A stretch of 64,000 bases of DNA, from assembly GCF_964204645.1 (NCBI RefSeq), contig NC_134029.1, forward strand, positions 14,310,850 through 14,374,849, written 5' to 3'. Source of the stretch: Tubulanus polymorphus (taxonomy: Eukaryota; Nemertea; Palaeonemertea; Tubulaniformes; Tubulanidae). Positions 1 to 12,300 of the stretch are shown one piece after another (position 1 is the stretch's first letter; the number at the start of each line of letters is the position of its first letter). The position numbers and the translations under genes are program-made. Under the pieces are notes generated by a model. That model saw only the letters and a program-made list of their open reading frames with translations, had not been told where the DNA came from and did no database searches.

Positions 1-49
1 GTGATTCCAATTTCTACAAATCCATCAAAAAGAAACCTTTGAAAAAGAT

Positions 50-446
50 GAACCAGCTATTAATTTAGGTTTGAAAAACATCTCAAATAAATTCCACGAT
101 CATTCATTCAGATTTCATCTCTAAATTCAACTCTCGGCTTCCAAATCATCCTTATGCTTATGGTATTCCTAAAATTCACGAACCCATTCACCTCATTTCT
201 AATGTCAATTCTCCATCATATCGGCTTTCCAAATATCTGGCTAAAGTACTCTCCCCGGCTTTGGGTACTTTTTCTGACTCTCACATTCGGCACAATATTG
301 ATCTTTTAGACAAACTCAAAAATCTCAAACCTAATGGCCAAAATTTTATGTTTTTCGACGCTGTATCTTTGTTCACTAATATACCATATTGGAACCAACT
401 CCCGGACACCAATATTGATCTCCCGATTCCTTTTGATTCCTGTTGA
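50..446 (+). pseudogene. Penelope-like element reverse transcriptase fragment
   Basis: The frame through about 130-395 reads as the N-terminal part of a Penelope-like RT: YGIPKIHEP, then SPSYRLSKYLAKVLSP, then FMFFDAVSLFTNIPY. The PKIHKP-like and D(V)VSLFTN(I/V)P motifs are hallmarks of that clade. Homology stops right after NIPY and an unrelated tail runs to a stop at 446. There is no start codon, no catalytic YADD block and no GIY-YIG endonuclease. It is a short dead relic. The family call is from motif recognition only. Confidence 0.75.
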
Positions 447-1279
447 TTGCTTACTTGAACTACTGGAACTCTGTACAACCAATCTATATTTCCAATTCGA
501 AGACAGATTCGGCTCAAGTCCATAATAGCATTAAGTAGTGCCAGCAGAGATTAATCACAACGGACTGGTATTTGAAATTAATCCGCCCATATCGGGCTGA
601 TTGAATCTTACATTACGCCATACGGACGTACCGGCAAACCGACATACCTTCAAACCGACATACCTACAAACTGACACACCGACAAACCGACTTATTGACA
701 AACTGACATCGGCATTTAACAAAAAAGATATATTATTTAACCTTATTATTAATAGCAATAACATACTGAATGCTCGGCGGATTTTATGTATCTTGGGTTC
801 CACACGTCTAAAGGTTTTCCCGTTATTTCATTGTATAAATGCTTTTACCATAAGTCTATGAATTCAAACGATTATAAATAATAAAGCTGCAAAGCAGCGA
901 TAACGGGTTTTCTGCGAAGCCATTCAGGATGAAGAGAATTGAAGAAAATTTAAATACCGATACATGGAATAAAATGCATTGACAGATTCGAACCTTAATA
1001 TGCAACCACTGTGTAAACGTCCAATGTGTCAGCTTTGAAACCGAACTTACGCGGACGTACAATCAATAAATATGAATTGATTCGACCAGGCATTTATTTT
1101 GGCATTCAAACTTTATGATACTGTATTATCACCACCCTTAAAAATGGGTGAACTCATAGTAATAACATTATGGCGTTATATACGAGAGTACAACACATCA
1201 CTCATCACCACTCGTCACCACTAGTAATTTTTTTCCTTATAAATGGGAGAGAGTGAGTTCCAAACATTAAATAAAATGA
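447..1279. other. intergenic, no gene seen
   Basis: No supportable coding region. It holds a short degenerate repeat built from CAAACCGACATACC-like units at about 640-712, and one copy (891-915) of a roughly 24-bp sequence that recurs at 2161-2184. The short ORFs on both strands show no recognisable domain. Confidence 0.6.
640..712 (+). repeat. degenerate short tandem repeat
   Basis: Seven or so imperfect copies of a 9-14 base unit of the form (A)AACCGACATACC lie head to tail. The array is translated in several frames as low-complexity peptide, which explains the small ORFs here. Confidence 0.6.
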
Positions 1280-2160
1280 TGTTAATGAAAATCAATATTA
1301 TTGTCCATATGTAGAAAATACATTGATAAATCTAATAGATCTCATCATGAAAAATCTGCAAATCATAAAGAAAATGTTATATATTTTGAAACTCCAGAAA
1401 ATCCCAATGAAAGGAAAGAACAATAAGAAAATATGAAAAAAGATGAAATTAGATGCGATATTTGTAACGGATTTATAATAAAAATGAATTTTAAAAGACA
1501 TCTTGAATCCAAAAAACACCAACAAAATCTAAGTTATAATGTTTTAGATACAGAATATTTTGATGATGAATTTCAACAAGTAATAGAATATATTTAAAAA
1601 AAATTATAATCAAATAAACCTTATATGAAAAATGTTAAAAATTCTATTGATTCATTAGAAATAAAAGATACAATTGAAATTTTAGAAACATGTAGTAAAA
1701 TTGAACCTGCAGCTATTATATTTAGATTTTTTAAAGGCACAACAATTGAAGATTATAGAATATTTATTGAAATAATGGAAAAAATAATGGATTTCGTAAC
1801 AGATGTTGAATATCCAAAATAGTCTTTTAGGAACAGTAAGTTTTATAAAATCAGAAGAAAAAAGGGATTATGAAAATAGAAAAGAGATTAGAAAAAAATA
1901 TGTAATGAATTTAAACGTCATATCGAAGAAAGATATTTTGAGGGTTCCAATATAAACAGTCAATGAAAATATGTTTTTAGATTTAAATATCCATAATACA
2001 AAAAGGAATAAAAAATCAAAAATTAATAAAAGGTTTACTAATGATTCAAACAAACAGAAAAGATTTACATTTATAACAGAAAAGAATATTGAAGCATCAT
2101 CTTATGTTAAATATTACCATTTACTACAAAAGCAGTAATAAATGTTCAAAATATAACTGC
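1280..2160 (+). pseudogene. decayed solo N-terminal fragment of Polinton pPolB
   Basis: Three stretches in shifting frames align by eye with the start of the E1 polymerase gene. At 1433-1530 there is a C2H2 finger (CDICN...HLESKKH). At 1625-1822 a peptide carries PAAIIFRFFKG and FVTDVEY, matching PAAIEFRFHKG and IITDVEY of E1. At 1925-1960 and 2085-2150 occur EERYFEGS, IEASSY and a match to TNAVINVQN. Homology ends abruptly at about 2155, before any exonuclease or polymerase motif. Several frameshifts and stops separate the pieces. It shows that further members of this family were present in the genome. Confidence 0.8.
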
Positions 2161-2165
2161 ATAGC

Positions 2166-4105
2166 AGCGATAACGGGTTTCTGCCTAATTGGGTCATATA
2201 TTGAACTGGGAAGCGTACGAAGATTTCATCGAAATAATTCTAGCCCATAACATATGGCTATTGCCAAGAAGCGCAACCTGGGTAAACATTATGCTGGATA
2301 TGTGAATATTAGGAGTCCATTTGTCAAAGCATCGAAGCAATACAGTCCAACTTGTTTATGTCTAAGATGATGCGCACGGGGCAGGGCCGTCATCATATTG
2401 CTGACTTATCCAAATTACGCTTACACAGCGCAACGTTTTTCAGTGTGCAAACTCCGTCGTACTCGGCATTATAGGACAGTGAGGAATTGATTTTTAGCCA
2501 CCTGAGCCCTTGGCTTGATTCGAGCAAAAGACCTTAAATGACTTCACAGAATTTGATTATGAGTCTAGGATTTTCTAAATTTTTGAAGAATGCTTTCTCT
2601 GGTTTTGAGATCGATTAAAATTCACTCCTGAATACATTAGTAAAGAATTAGTCAAATATTCTTATTTTATTGAAAGAAATTCTACTGAACACAGATTTTG
2701 AAATGAATTATGTGTCGATTGATCCAGGCGAAGTAATTACAGCTAAATCAACTGACGATCAACAAGGTGGAGTTTTCATTTATCTTCGGATAATTTGTCT
2801 ACCCCTGATGATACAAGCATTTTGGCGACATCTTTTGAAACCTCAACGCTTTATCTGCGCGTGTCAATTAGTCAGTGACAGTCGATTTTCATGCCATCTG
2901 ACCTCTTTCCACTTGTAATTAAGTCATCTAATGTAAGAATTACTCAGTTATGTAATAACATAGGCCTAATAGAGGAGTGGAAGAAAGTATAACAAATATT
3001 CAAATCGTGCGTTTGTCCTGAAACATCTATTACTACCGTCTCGCAGAGCATAGACACCTACCGTTAAGCCATGTGGAATTGGTATTTTAAGGGCTATTCG
3101 GTTTACTCCAAAACAAGTCTCTGATAAACTTTTAAAAGCTTCATAAGCGCACAGCGAGCGCCGAAGGCGCGAGCTGGAAGCTCCTTAAGTTAATCGCGCG
3201 TATGAGGCAAATTCAAATTTTCTCTATTTCTCCATACCGTCCTTCTCAAAAAGTGTAGTTAACATCCGGGACACATGGGCATTGGCTGAATCGCGGCAAC
3301 GAAAATGACGGTCACGGACGGACTTTCGTCGAAACTTGCGGGCCGCATCGTGCGGGTAGTTTAAATACGTCAATGAAGGATAACAAAATGATTTTGTGTA
3401 ATTTTCAGAATATTTACAAACAATATTCACAAAATATTGTCAAAAAATGTTATTTTTAGTTCGTATTTCTCCGTAGAAATCGATTGGAAGACTGGATTCG
3501 AATCCCACAAAAAGCACAGTCCCTTAGCAACGGGTTCGAATTTTTTAGAATAACAAGCGCGCCGGTTTCACAGCATCACTAAGGGTCGAGTCCCAGAGAA
3601 AAATGCGCGCGCGCGGTCCGCGTGTTACAAAATGACCGTCCCGCTGATCCACATAAGTACTGAATAATTAACTCGCCAAAAATTTTGCCAATCCCTGGGA
3701 GTAAAATGCCGTGCGTTTTTTAACATATCTTATCTTTATGTGTCTTTTACTCCCGTTTTTCAAACGTTATTCCCCTTTTCCGTTTCGAGTAAAATTCGTA
3801 TGCCGCTATAATCCGTATTCAAAATACCGTTGTTCCATTAATTCCGTACCCATGCAACCCGTTGTAATACTTAGGAACAAATCTTTAGTGTAAAACATAT
3901 AAAACTATTGAAGCCATGAGATTTAATGTAAAAATCTGACGTTTTTTAACTACAGAAAAATTTATTGTCGTGTAATCGATAAAACAATAGGCTCTCAAGG
4001 CTCAACTCCAAAATAGGTAAAAGTAGATCTGCGGGTTGGTTCCAATGTTTTCACTGAGAAAAGTATTAATACGAGCAGATCGATAGAAAGAGGCACGTGA
4101 AGTAA
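2166..4105. other. intergenic, no gene seen
   Basis: I see no gene. The region has mixed base composition, a run of CG-containing sequence around 3130-3370 and CGCGCG-rich sequence near 3605. Near 3490 and 3530 there are TTCGAATCC-like strings that resemble the B box of tRNA-derived SINEs, but no cloverleaf can be built around them. Confidence 0.5.
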
Positions 4106-4109
4106 TTTT

Positions 4110-4530
4110 CAGAAGTCGACAATCCGGCAATCGGCATACAGAAACCTGATATTCGACCATTTCTCGAGTCGACAATCGGTAATCCGCAATCAGAAACCTG
4201 ATAGTCGACCATTTCTCGGATCGGCAATCGGCATTCAGAAACCTGATTGTCGACCATTTCTCGAGTCGACAATCGGCAATCTGCAATCAGAACCTGATAG
4301 TCGACCATTTCTCGCCTCGACAATCGGCATTCAGAAACCTGATTGTCGACCATTTCTCGAGTCGGCAATCGGCATTCAGAAACCTGATTGTCGACCATTT
4401 CTCGAGTCGGCAATCGGCAATAAGAACCTGATAATCGACCATTTCTCGCCTCGACAATCGGTAATCAGAAACCTGATTGTCGACCATTTCTCGAGTCGGC
4501 AGTCGGCAATCAGAAACCTGATAGTCGATG
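4110..4530. repeat. minisatellite, about 44-52 bp unit, about 8 copies
   Basis: The string TCGACCATTTCTCG recurs about every 44-52 bases (near 4150, 4203, 4249, 4300, 4344, 4388, 4433 and 4478), each followed by AGTCGGCAATCGGCA-like sequence and CAGAAACCTGAT. Units alternate between two variants (CTCGAGTCGGC and CTCGCCTCGAC), which suggests higher-order duplication. The minus-strand ORFs across it, rich in EMVDNQVS, are translations of the repeat and not genes. Confidence 0.9.
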
Positions 4531-4564
4531 ATCTGGTCATTCTCGTCAACATTTCAGAAAAAGT

Positions 4565-4715
4565 AAAATGATATAGATGCTGCGATTGTGAGGGTGAAAT
4601 AGATGTGATTGTGAGGGTGATATAGATGTTGTGATTGTGAGGGTGATATAGATGCTGTGATTGTGAGGGCGATATAGATGCTGCGATTGTGAGGGCGATA
4701 TAGATGCTTCGGGTG
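4565..4715. repeat. minisatellite, about 30 bp unit, about 5 copies
   Basis: Units of the form GATTGTGAGGG(T/C)GATATAGATG with CTG or TTG spacers repeat five times with one shortened copy. It starts about 35 bp after the previous minisatellite but has an unrelated unit. Confidence 0.85.
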
Positions 4716-4719
4716 ATTG

Positions 4720-6710
4720 GTTTCTGATTGCCGATTATCTTCGGTCACGCCACCGGGTGCCTACCTTCAGCAAAACCTACATTTTTAGGCCAGCCGTAGG
4801 CTGAGCCTATTACTATACAAATGGAGCGAATTTAAATGACATGGTTTCCACACAAAAGGCTCTTTTGCTTGCCAAGTGAGGGCATATTCGAACAAATCAC
4901 GTATTTAAGCGTAATCCATTCTCGGAATCGTAGCGAGCAGAATTTTGAAATAGGGTCTCATAAAAATGTTTTCTGCATTTTTCACGAAAGTTAAATCGGG
5001 AAAATTTCAATTTTTATCAGCCAATCAGGAAGTTGTGTCTTCCCTGTGATTGGTTTATCTGAAAATATCAGCAGCTGTTCACGTGAATTATCGCGATTTC
5101 ATTACTGGCGCTTTTGCGCATGACGTCATGTATCAACACGCGACAATACTTCCGCGTTCGCTACGTGTTCGCTGATTGGCCCATTTACTGGGAAATTCCA
5201 CAGAAGCCTAATGTGGTTTGTTACAAGCGCTGTGACTGGCATTGCTTTAGCTTAGTGGGTTCGAATCCCTTGACGGGTGAAGATGATGGATCCTATCAAT
5301 ATCTATTGAAACAAATAAGTTTCCCGGTTGGGCAGCCGCGGATATCTACCGGAAGTGTTCCGGTTCGATATTTCGAGGTTTCGAGGAATTTTGGAGTGAT
5401 ATTGAAATCCGGTAAATACCAGCGGTAGATTGTGAAAACCCATTGCATGATATTTGTATTACTTAATCTACGAAAAGCGTCGGGGCCGCGCCAGGAGTTT
5501 TCGTGATTCAAGTAGCGCAATAGCCTACTTCTTCGTGTTCGTCCACCTCAATTTTCATTCCGCCGATCTCTGACACGGCTCTGTCCCCGTCGGCGCTGTG
5601 ATTGCACTTTCGTACCACCAACATTTTTTATTTCTATATCAAGGAGGTCTGGAGAATAAAAAAGTCAAAATTTGGATATCACATAGGCCTGATTTCATCG
5701 AATAAGTCGACCATGGTCGTTACGTTTCCGTACTTATTACCACCTAAAACCGTCTGAACAATTTTGTCACAACCAACATTTCGTTTACAGATATCAGGGT
5801 TCACGTGAACCCGCGGTCGTCTACTGTTTTACTTCCGGGTTTTATTTTAAGATTTAAAATTGTATTTCAAGATCGATTTCTATGAAATCTTTAGTTGATT
5901 TGGTGTTTGGGAGGAATTTTTATTTGCTCTACAGAAAATTCATCCTTGACAATTGCGCATGGTTCGCGAAAAAAATGGTTTTACCAAATCGGGTGTATGA
6001 CCTTGATATGCTAATTAGCCATGTGCCCGAATTGCAAATTCAATCAAATTTTATTCTGCCAAAAAATGTTAAATAGAATTCGCTTTCCGAGAGTTAATGG
6101 TACGCTGCATGGAACAAAGTTGTTGTGAGATGGGTCTTGAAGCTATTGAGGTCGAGAGATAACCATCTAGATAGTTCGTGAGAGTTCCAAAGTTTTGAAG
6201 AGGCTTCAAGGTAATGTCTTGATATTTGGTTTATACGTGTATCTACCCTAGACACATCTTCAGGCCAAAAACTGGCCCTGTCAGATTCAAGATGGCCGAC
6301 TGGCAGCCATTGTTGTTCGCCAAAATCAGCACTTTTTACACATTTTTGAAGTTTTCGAGGGAAATTTTGAAGACACTTTCATCAATAACCTTGATCATTC
6401 GTATATATTTGTTTCCCCCGAGGGCCCATCGGCATGAGAAAAATTGGGTCGATCGGACTCAAGATGGCCGTCCTGTGACCTTTTTTGTTCCCAAAAATGT
6501 CAATTTTGGCCTGAATTCTGAGTACTGTAGCTTTCTAATGGTGTGCCATGTTTCATTGCAATTTGTAATGGGTATTCTTTGGAAAGGGATCTTTTATATC
6601 CGAGAGGGTATTTTTGACCAGGCAATTATGACGCACTTGGCGGCCATCTTGGAGTCATCAGTACTCATTCGTAGGTGGAAAAAAGTTTTTCCACATCATA
6701 ATTGATACTT
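4720..6710. other. intergenic, no gene seen
   Basis: No supportable gene. Short ORFs have no domain. There is a GGTTCGAATCCC string near 5258 (B-box like) and two CAAGATGGCCG strings near 6288 and 6461 in diverged copies of a sequence block, suggesting old interspersed repeats. Confidence 0.5.
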
Positions 6711-6712
6711 AA

Positions 6713-7011
6713 GCATATTTTGCAACTATAATCAATTGGAAAGTTGTAGCTCATGTTCTATGATCGAGGTGAGTTTCAAGCTCATTGGTTTTTGTTTATG
6801 GCCACCAGGAGGCGTTGAACAATACAATAACTTAGTATTTCTATATTACATTCGTACCTTTGCATATTTTGCTACGACAATCAATTGAAAAGTTGTAGCT
6901 CATGACATGGTCTATGATCTTGGTGAGTTTCAAGCTCATTAGTTTTTGTATATGGCCACCAGGGGCGTTGAACAATACAATAACTTAGTATTTCTATATT
7001 ACATTCATTCC
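6713..7011. repeat. tandem duplication, about 150 bp unit, 2 copies
   Basis: The block 6713-6857 is repeated at 6863-7011. Both copies carry CATATTTTGC, AGTTGTAGCTCATG, GTGAGTTTCAAGCTCATT, ATGGCCACCAGG and AACTTAGTATTTCTATATT in the same order, with a few indels. Confidence 0.9.
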
Positions 7012-8780
7012 TGCTGTCTGTGTTAACACACGATTTTACTATGTAAATGATATTGAGCAGGGAGTGTATATTGATAAATATAACCCACAGATTACATCAT
7101 TTATAAAAAGCAAATCTGACAGGCTGGCCATTGTGCCCCTTGGGGCTCTTGTTTACAATGTAGAACTTGGGAACACATTTTAGCTATTAAAGCCGTTCGT
7201 AAAACATATCAGATAAGTGCATATATAATATCATGTAAGATCTATTGTCGTATCAAAGATAAAACAAACAAGGCTTTCACTTTGTAATCAACACTCCCAA
7301 AGCATGTTTTTTTCGCAAAAATGAATTCCTTTTCTATACATGTATTTGATCACGGCGAATCTTCGCTCGAATAGATCTTCGATATTTGGGGTGATTTTCT
7401 TTGGCTACGGACCACGCCGAACACAGGTGCCCTCGCAATACCTATGTTTTTTACAATGTAGAATTCTATATGAGTTGGGGAGGGCACTCGCCTCTATTTA
7501 TTCATTAAAACTTAAGACTGGCTGTGCGCTTCACCAAGTTTCGACTTTGACATATTATCAAGGGTATATCGTAGGACTCTTGATGCTCGTGAATCATCAT
7601 CCTATATAATAGACGTCCCTTTGATAAACGCGTATATGTGGATTCATTAAAGTGTCTTTTTAACCGAATCTGACTTACTGACAAAGTCAGAAAAAAATGA
7701 CGTCAGAGTACGTCCGGTTTGAAGTTCATGGGGAAATCGGAAGTAGAATTACGTCACGCTAAAATCCGGCAGCGAAGTAACTAAAATCCGGCAACTTTTG
7801 GATCGGGTGATTTCAGAATGTATTTATTTCGTGAAATTTCGACCAAGATTGGATCGTTGAATCGTTTAACAATGAACCGCGTTGATCGATCCTATTCCAG
7901 AGCGATTTCATAAAAAAAAACGCGGCCGGTCCGGCATCGCGCACGGGTTCGAATCCCGGAGAATTACGCTCTAGCGCCCAAGTACCAGCAGTCAACCCCA
8001 GCCACAGCACTGAAATATTTAATTATTTTATCAAATTAAATGACTCTAAAACAGCGATGAGAGTTGCGTTAGACTGAGTCGTACGATTTGCTTAAAATTT
8101 CACGGCAGCGCGGTGGATCGCCGATCGGTCTCGCTCGAGCAGCAGCCCCAACATCGCGGTCGGCAACAACATTTAGTCTCCGCCCCTTCTTTCACCAAAT
8201 AAGGAATTTGGTACCGCTAGCCACGTGCACTGCTTATTTACTTGAGCCGTAGATTCCCGGTACTCGACATTACCGGAGGATTAGAAACAAATTAATATTT
8301 TTCGTAAGAGAAATCAATTTTTGTATTGACATTTGAATTTTTCTGCTGATAATTAATTAATTCGATTCTTTCTGGGAGAAAATAATTTTCCGATTGATGC
8401 GTTTTAACGCGTCTTCCATTTTTCTCCGTAATTAAAAAATTCGTAGTTATCTTATTGTCCTTTTGTTTTCGAATGGTGCTAATTTCTAAATTAACAACCA
8501 GGTCAAAATTCTTCAATCTTGCAAAAAACGAGTCTCAGTCTGACTTCGTCTTCACTTCGAAATGTCGGTTACAGTGGTTTTGCAAAGTGGTTTAAACCAT
8601 CGAATAATTCTAGATACACTAATCTAAATTGAAAAACAGTGCAACGGGTAAGCCAAATTAATATTAATAAATAATTCATTTGGAAATTAGGTCAAGTCTT
8701 TTTTTCTGGCAGAAAATTGAATTTCATTATCTTAAAAGCCCAAATTTTCTATAACCAGAAATGAATCAAACCTAAGATTT
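7012..8780. other. intergenic, no gene seen
   Basis: No gene. A GGGTTCGAATCCCGG string at about 7945-7960 looks like a tRNA T-arm, but no anticodon arm or acceptor stem can be folded upstream. The sequence ends at the E1 target site. Confidence 0.5.
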
Positions 8781-8785
8781 GCAGT
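8781..8785. repeat. E1 target site duplication, left
   Basis: GCAGT directly precedes the terminal AGTAATAGGGG and recurs at 25634-25638 directly after the terminal CCCCTATTACT. If the right end is read as ...TTAC, the duplication can be scored as 6 bp (TGCAGT), the usual Polinton length. Confidence 0.85.
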
Positions 8786-9248
8786 AGTAATAGGGGTAAT
8801 GGGCTTTCAAGCCAAAGGTCGAACGGTCGAGCTCATTAAAAAACAAAACATTAAAAGTAATTTAAAACTATAATATATTTTCATAACCGTGTGTATTCTA
8901 TATTATAACTAAATATTTATTCTAAGATATCAATAATTTAAAAAGCATATTGTATTAGATCAATTGGTCGCTCCACTTCGCTGCCGCTCCGCTCCGCGAC
9001 CAATTGATTTATTTACAATACACAAATTCATATAATCAAATATATTTTAATAATAATTATTATTATATTATTAAACTGAAATACACACGGTTATGAAAAT
9101 ATATTATAGTTTTAAATTACTTTTAATATTTGTTTTTAATGAACTCGACCATTCAACTATTAACCTGAAAGCCCATTACCCCTATTACTCTTAAAATAAT
9201 CATATATATGAATAACATTTAAATTGACAGATTATTCAATATAAAAGT
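8786..9248 (+). repeat. E1 left terminal inverted repeat (contains a palindrome)
   Basis: It matches the complement of 25226-25633. Positions 8786-9189 are themselves an imperfect palindrome: they open with AGTAATAGGGGTAATGGGC and close with GCCCATTACCCCTATTACT. Nested arms include ATATTTTCATAACCGTGTGT and its complement, and a central hairpin with arms CAATTGGTCGC and GCGACCAATTG. The inner 59 bp (9190-9248) are non-palindromic but shared with the right TIR. Confidence 0.92.
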
Positions 9249-9395
9249 ATATATTTACAACATTATTTCAATATTCATATTTGTGTGAGTTAGATTTTTA
9301 AACATTAAAAGTGTTAGTAAAGTGTGATTGAAATAATACATGATATAAATCATTGAACTTCTAAAATCAATTAAAAAAAAAAATTTAGTATTAAA
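9249..9395 (+). promoter_or_regulatory. E1 polB leader and start-codon motif
   Basis: An AT-rich leader between TIR and polB ends in ...TTTAGTATTAAAATGG. The same ATAGTATTAAAATGG string precedes both E2 copies of this start codon. This is the replication-gene version of the start motif described in the findings. E2 lacks about 130 bp of this leader. Confidence 0.5.
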
Positions 9396-12300
9396 ATGGA
9401 AGCAAATAAGTACTACTGTCCAACATGTAATATCAATATAGATAAATCCCAAAAAGCAAGACACATTAAAACTAAAACACATTTAGAGAATAAATTGAAA
9501 TTAGAATATGAAGATGATATATTAGAAACTAAATTAGATGAATTAAAGAATGAAAAAGAAACATACAAATGTGATACATGTAATCAATCATTCAGTGATA
9601 AAAGATATTATAATGAACATTTAAAATCTAAAAGTCATATTAGAAATAAGAATAATGATATTTTAGGTGAAGATTATTTTGATAAAGATAGTGATAAGAA
9701 ACAGAAGACAATTAAAAGCATAAAAAATAAATTAAACAATAAAAGACCATACATGGAAGATAAGAAATTATATTAATTCATTAGATAATAAAAAAGATAT
9801 AGAGATAACCGAAGCATTTAAAAGTGATATTGGTCCAGCAGCTATCGAGTTTAGATTTCATAAAGGAAAAACTTTAGAAGAAAATAAAAAACATTTAGAA
9901 AATATGAAAGAAATAATAAAAATAATAACTGATGTTGAATACCGTAAAATAAGTATTTCATCAAAAGTTAAATTCATAAAATCTGAAGATAAACCAATAT
10001 ATAATATAAATTCTCATTCACAACATATTATTTCAAAACAACATATAGATGATAAATTAGATAAATGTTATAATGAAGTAAAAACTAAAATAGAAGAGAA
10101 ATATTTTGAAGGGTCTGGTTTAATATTTGATGAGATAATATTTATGAATTTACATGTTTATAACACAAAATATAATAAGTTAACTAAATCAAAACCAATT
10201 GATGAAAATAATGTATCATATTATAAAGAACCAGATATTGAAGCATCAAGTTATATTAAACTACCATTTAAAACTAATGCTGTAATAAATGTACAAAATG
10301 TAGATGATAAATGTTTTCTATGGGCTATAATAAGTTGTTTACACCCAGTTGAAGATTATAAACAACATAGTTTTAGATTAACTCATTATAAACAATTTGA
10401 AAATAATTATAAGATAGATAAGTATCCTGTTAGAATTAAAAACGTCCCAAAGATAGAAAGAGATAATAATTTAAGAATAAATGTATTTGATTTAATCAAA
10501 TTACCAAATACAAAAGGTAACAATATAAAACATTATACATTAGAACCTTTATATCTATCAAAAGATTATGATTCAAACGATGTTATAGATATACTATATG
10601 ATGAGAATCATTATATGTGGATTAAACAAATCGATTTATTTTTTAAATCAGAAAATGATCACCATAAAATATATCTTTGTAGAAAATGTTTACATACATT
10701 CAGTAATGAAAGTACATTATTAAATCATAAACAATTATGTGAAAATCATGATTATTGTAAATTAGTTTTACCAAATGAAAAAGATAAAATATTAGAATTC
10801 AAAAAATATGATTAGAAAAATAAAGTTTCATTTGTTATATATGGAGATTTTGAATCATTAAATAAAGAACTAACTGATCAAGATAGAAAAGAAATATATT
10901 ATAAAAGAAAGAAATTAAATTCTAATGAAAATGATTTTTCAGATGAACCACCAAAAACAAATACTATTTAAAAGATTCATCAATCAGCTGCAGCTTTCGG
11001 GTTATATATTAAATCTGATTATCCAGAACTAATTGAAAGTGAATGTTATGATTATAGAAATGAAAATGTTATCAATCATTTTTGTGACTTATTAATTGAA
11101 TATGAAATAAGATTTAGTAAATTATTGAATACAAATATAGAAATTATAATGACAGAAGAAGATAAAGAAGAATTTGCGTTTGCAGATAAATGTTATTATT
11201 GTGAAAAGATATTTAATTTTAAAGATAAAAAAGTAAGAGACCATGATCATTTGAACGGAAAGTTTAGAGGCGCTGCACATGAGAATTGTAACTTACAAGC
11301 TAAGAAAATTAATTTTGTACCAGTTATATTTCATAATCTATCAGGATATGATGCACATTTATTCATCAAACAGTTATGTCATAAAATAGAAGAAATTAAT
11401 AATGAAATAGAAAGATTAAATTCAAATAGATCAAAAGATAAAATACCAACTTATAAATTTAGAATGTTAGCTAAAACATCTGAGAATTATATATCATTCC
11501 AATTTGGTTGCCTAAGATTTATAGATTCATATAGATTTTTAAATAGTTCATTAGATAACTTATCAAAATCATTAGTTGATGATGAATTAAAGATATTAAA
11601 ACAACACTATCCAAATAATGATGATTTTAAATTAATGAGATATAAAGGAGCAATTCCATATTCATTTTATAAATCACATAATGACTTTAATATAACTGAA
11701 TTATTGAAAGAACAATTCTATGATGAATTAAAAAATGAATATGTTAAAGATGAAGTCTATAATAGAACATTGAATATTTGGAATCATTTCAAAATAGAAA
11801 ATCATGGGCAATTAGTAGATTTATATCTAAAATCAGATGTATTATTATTAACCGATATATTCGAAAGGTTTAGAGATGTAAACCTAAAATATTTCAATAT
11901 TGATCCTTGTCATTGTTATTCTAGTCCAGGTTTAACATGGGATTGTGGTTTAAAATTTACAGATATAAAAATGGATTTGTTAACAAATATAGATCAATTA
12001 TTATTATTTGAAAAATCTATTAGAGGAGGAGTTTCAGGTGTATTAGGCGATAGATATTTCAATGTAAAGGATAACCCTGGATATAAGTTATTATATATAG
12101 ATGCAAATAATTTGTATGGATGGGCAATGATGGAACCACAAGCTTATGGAGTATTTGAATTAACTGAAGTTTTACAGAATGAAAATAATGATAAATTTGA
12201 TTGGAAGAAAAGAATTCTAGATATTGCAGATGATTCAGATACTGGTTACTTCTTTGTTGTAGATTTAGAATATCCTGAAGATAAAAAATTTAAATCTAGA

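Noticed and set aside
4002-4487. Minus-strand ORFs with repeated EMVDNQVS peptides as a repeat protein
   Set aside because: They are open only because the minisatellite unit is; frames change between units and there is no start context or domain.
4110-4530. CRISPR-like array
   Set aside because: The whole unit is repeated; there are no unique spacers between conserved repeats, and the sequence is eukaryotic.
5250-5275. tRNA gene or tRNA-derived SINE (GGTTCGAATCCC strings near 5258, 7945 and 26357)
   Set aside because: No acceptor stem, D arm or anticodon arm can be placed at the right distance; only a B-box-like string is present.
8786-8806. Telomeric repeats at element ends (AATAGGGGTAATGGG resembles telomere units)
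   Set aside because: The motif occurs once per palindrome edge, is not tandem, and is explained as the integrase-recognised terminus.
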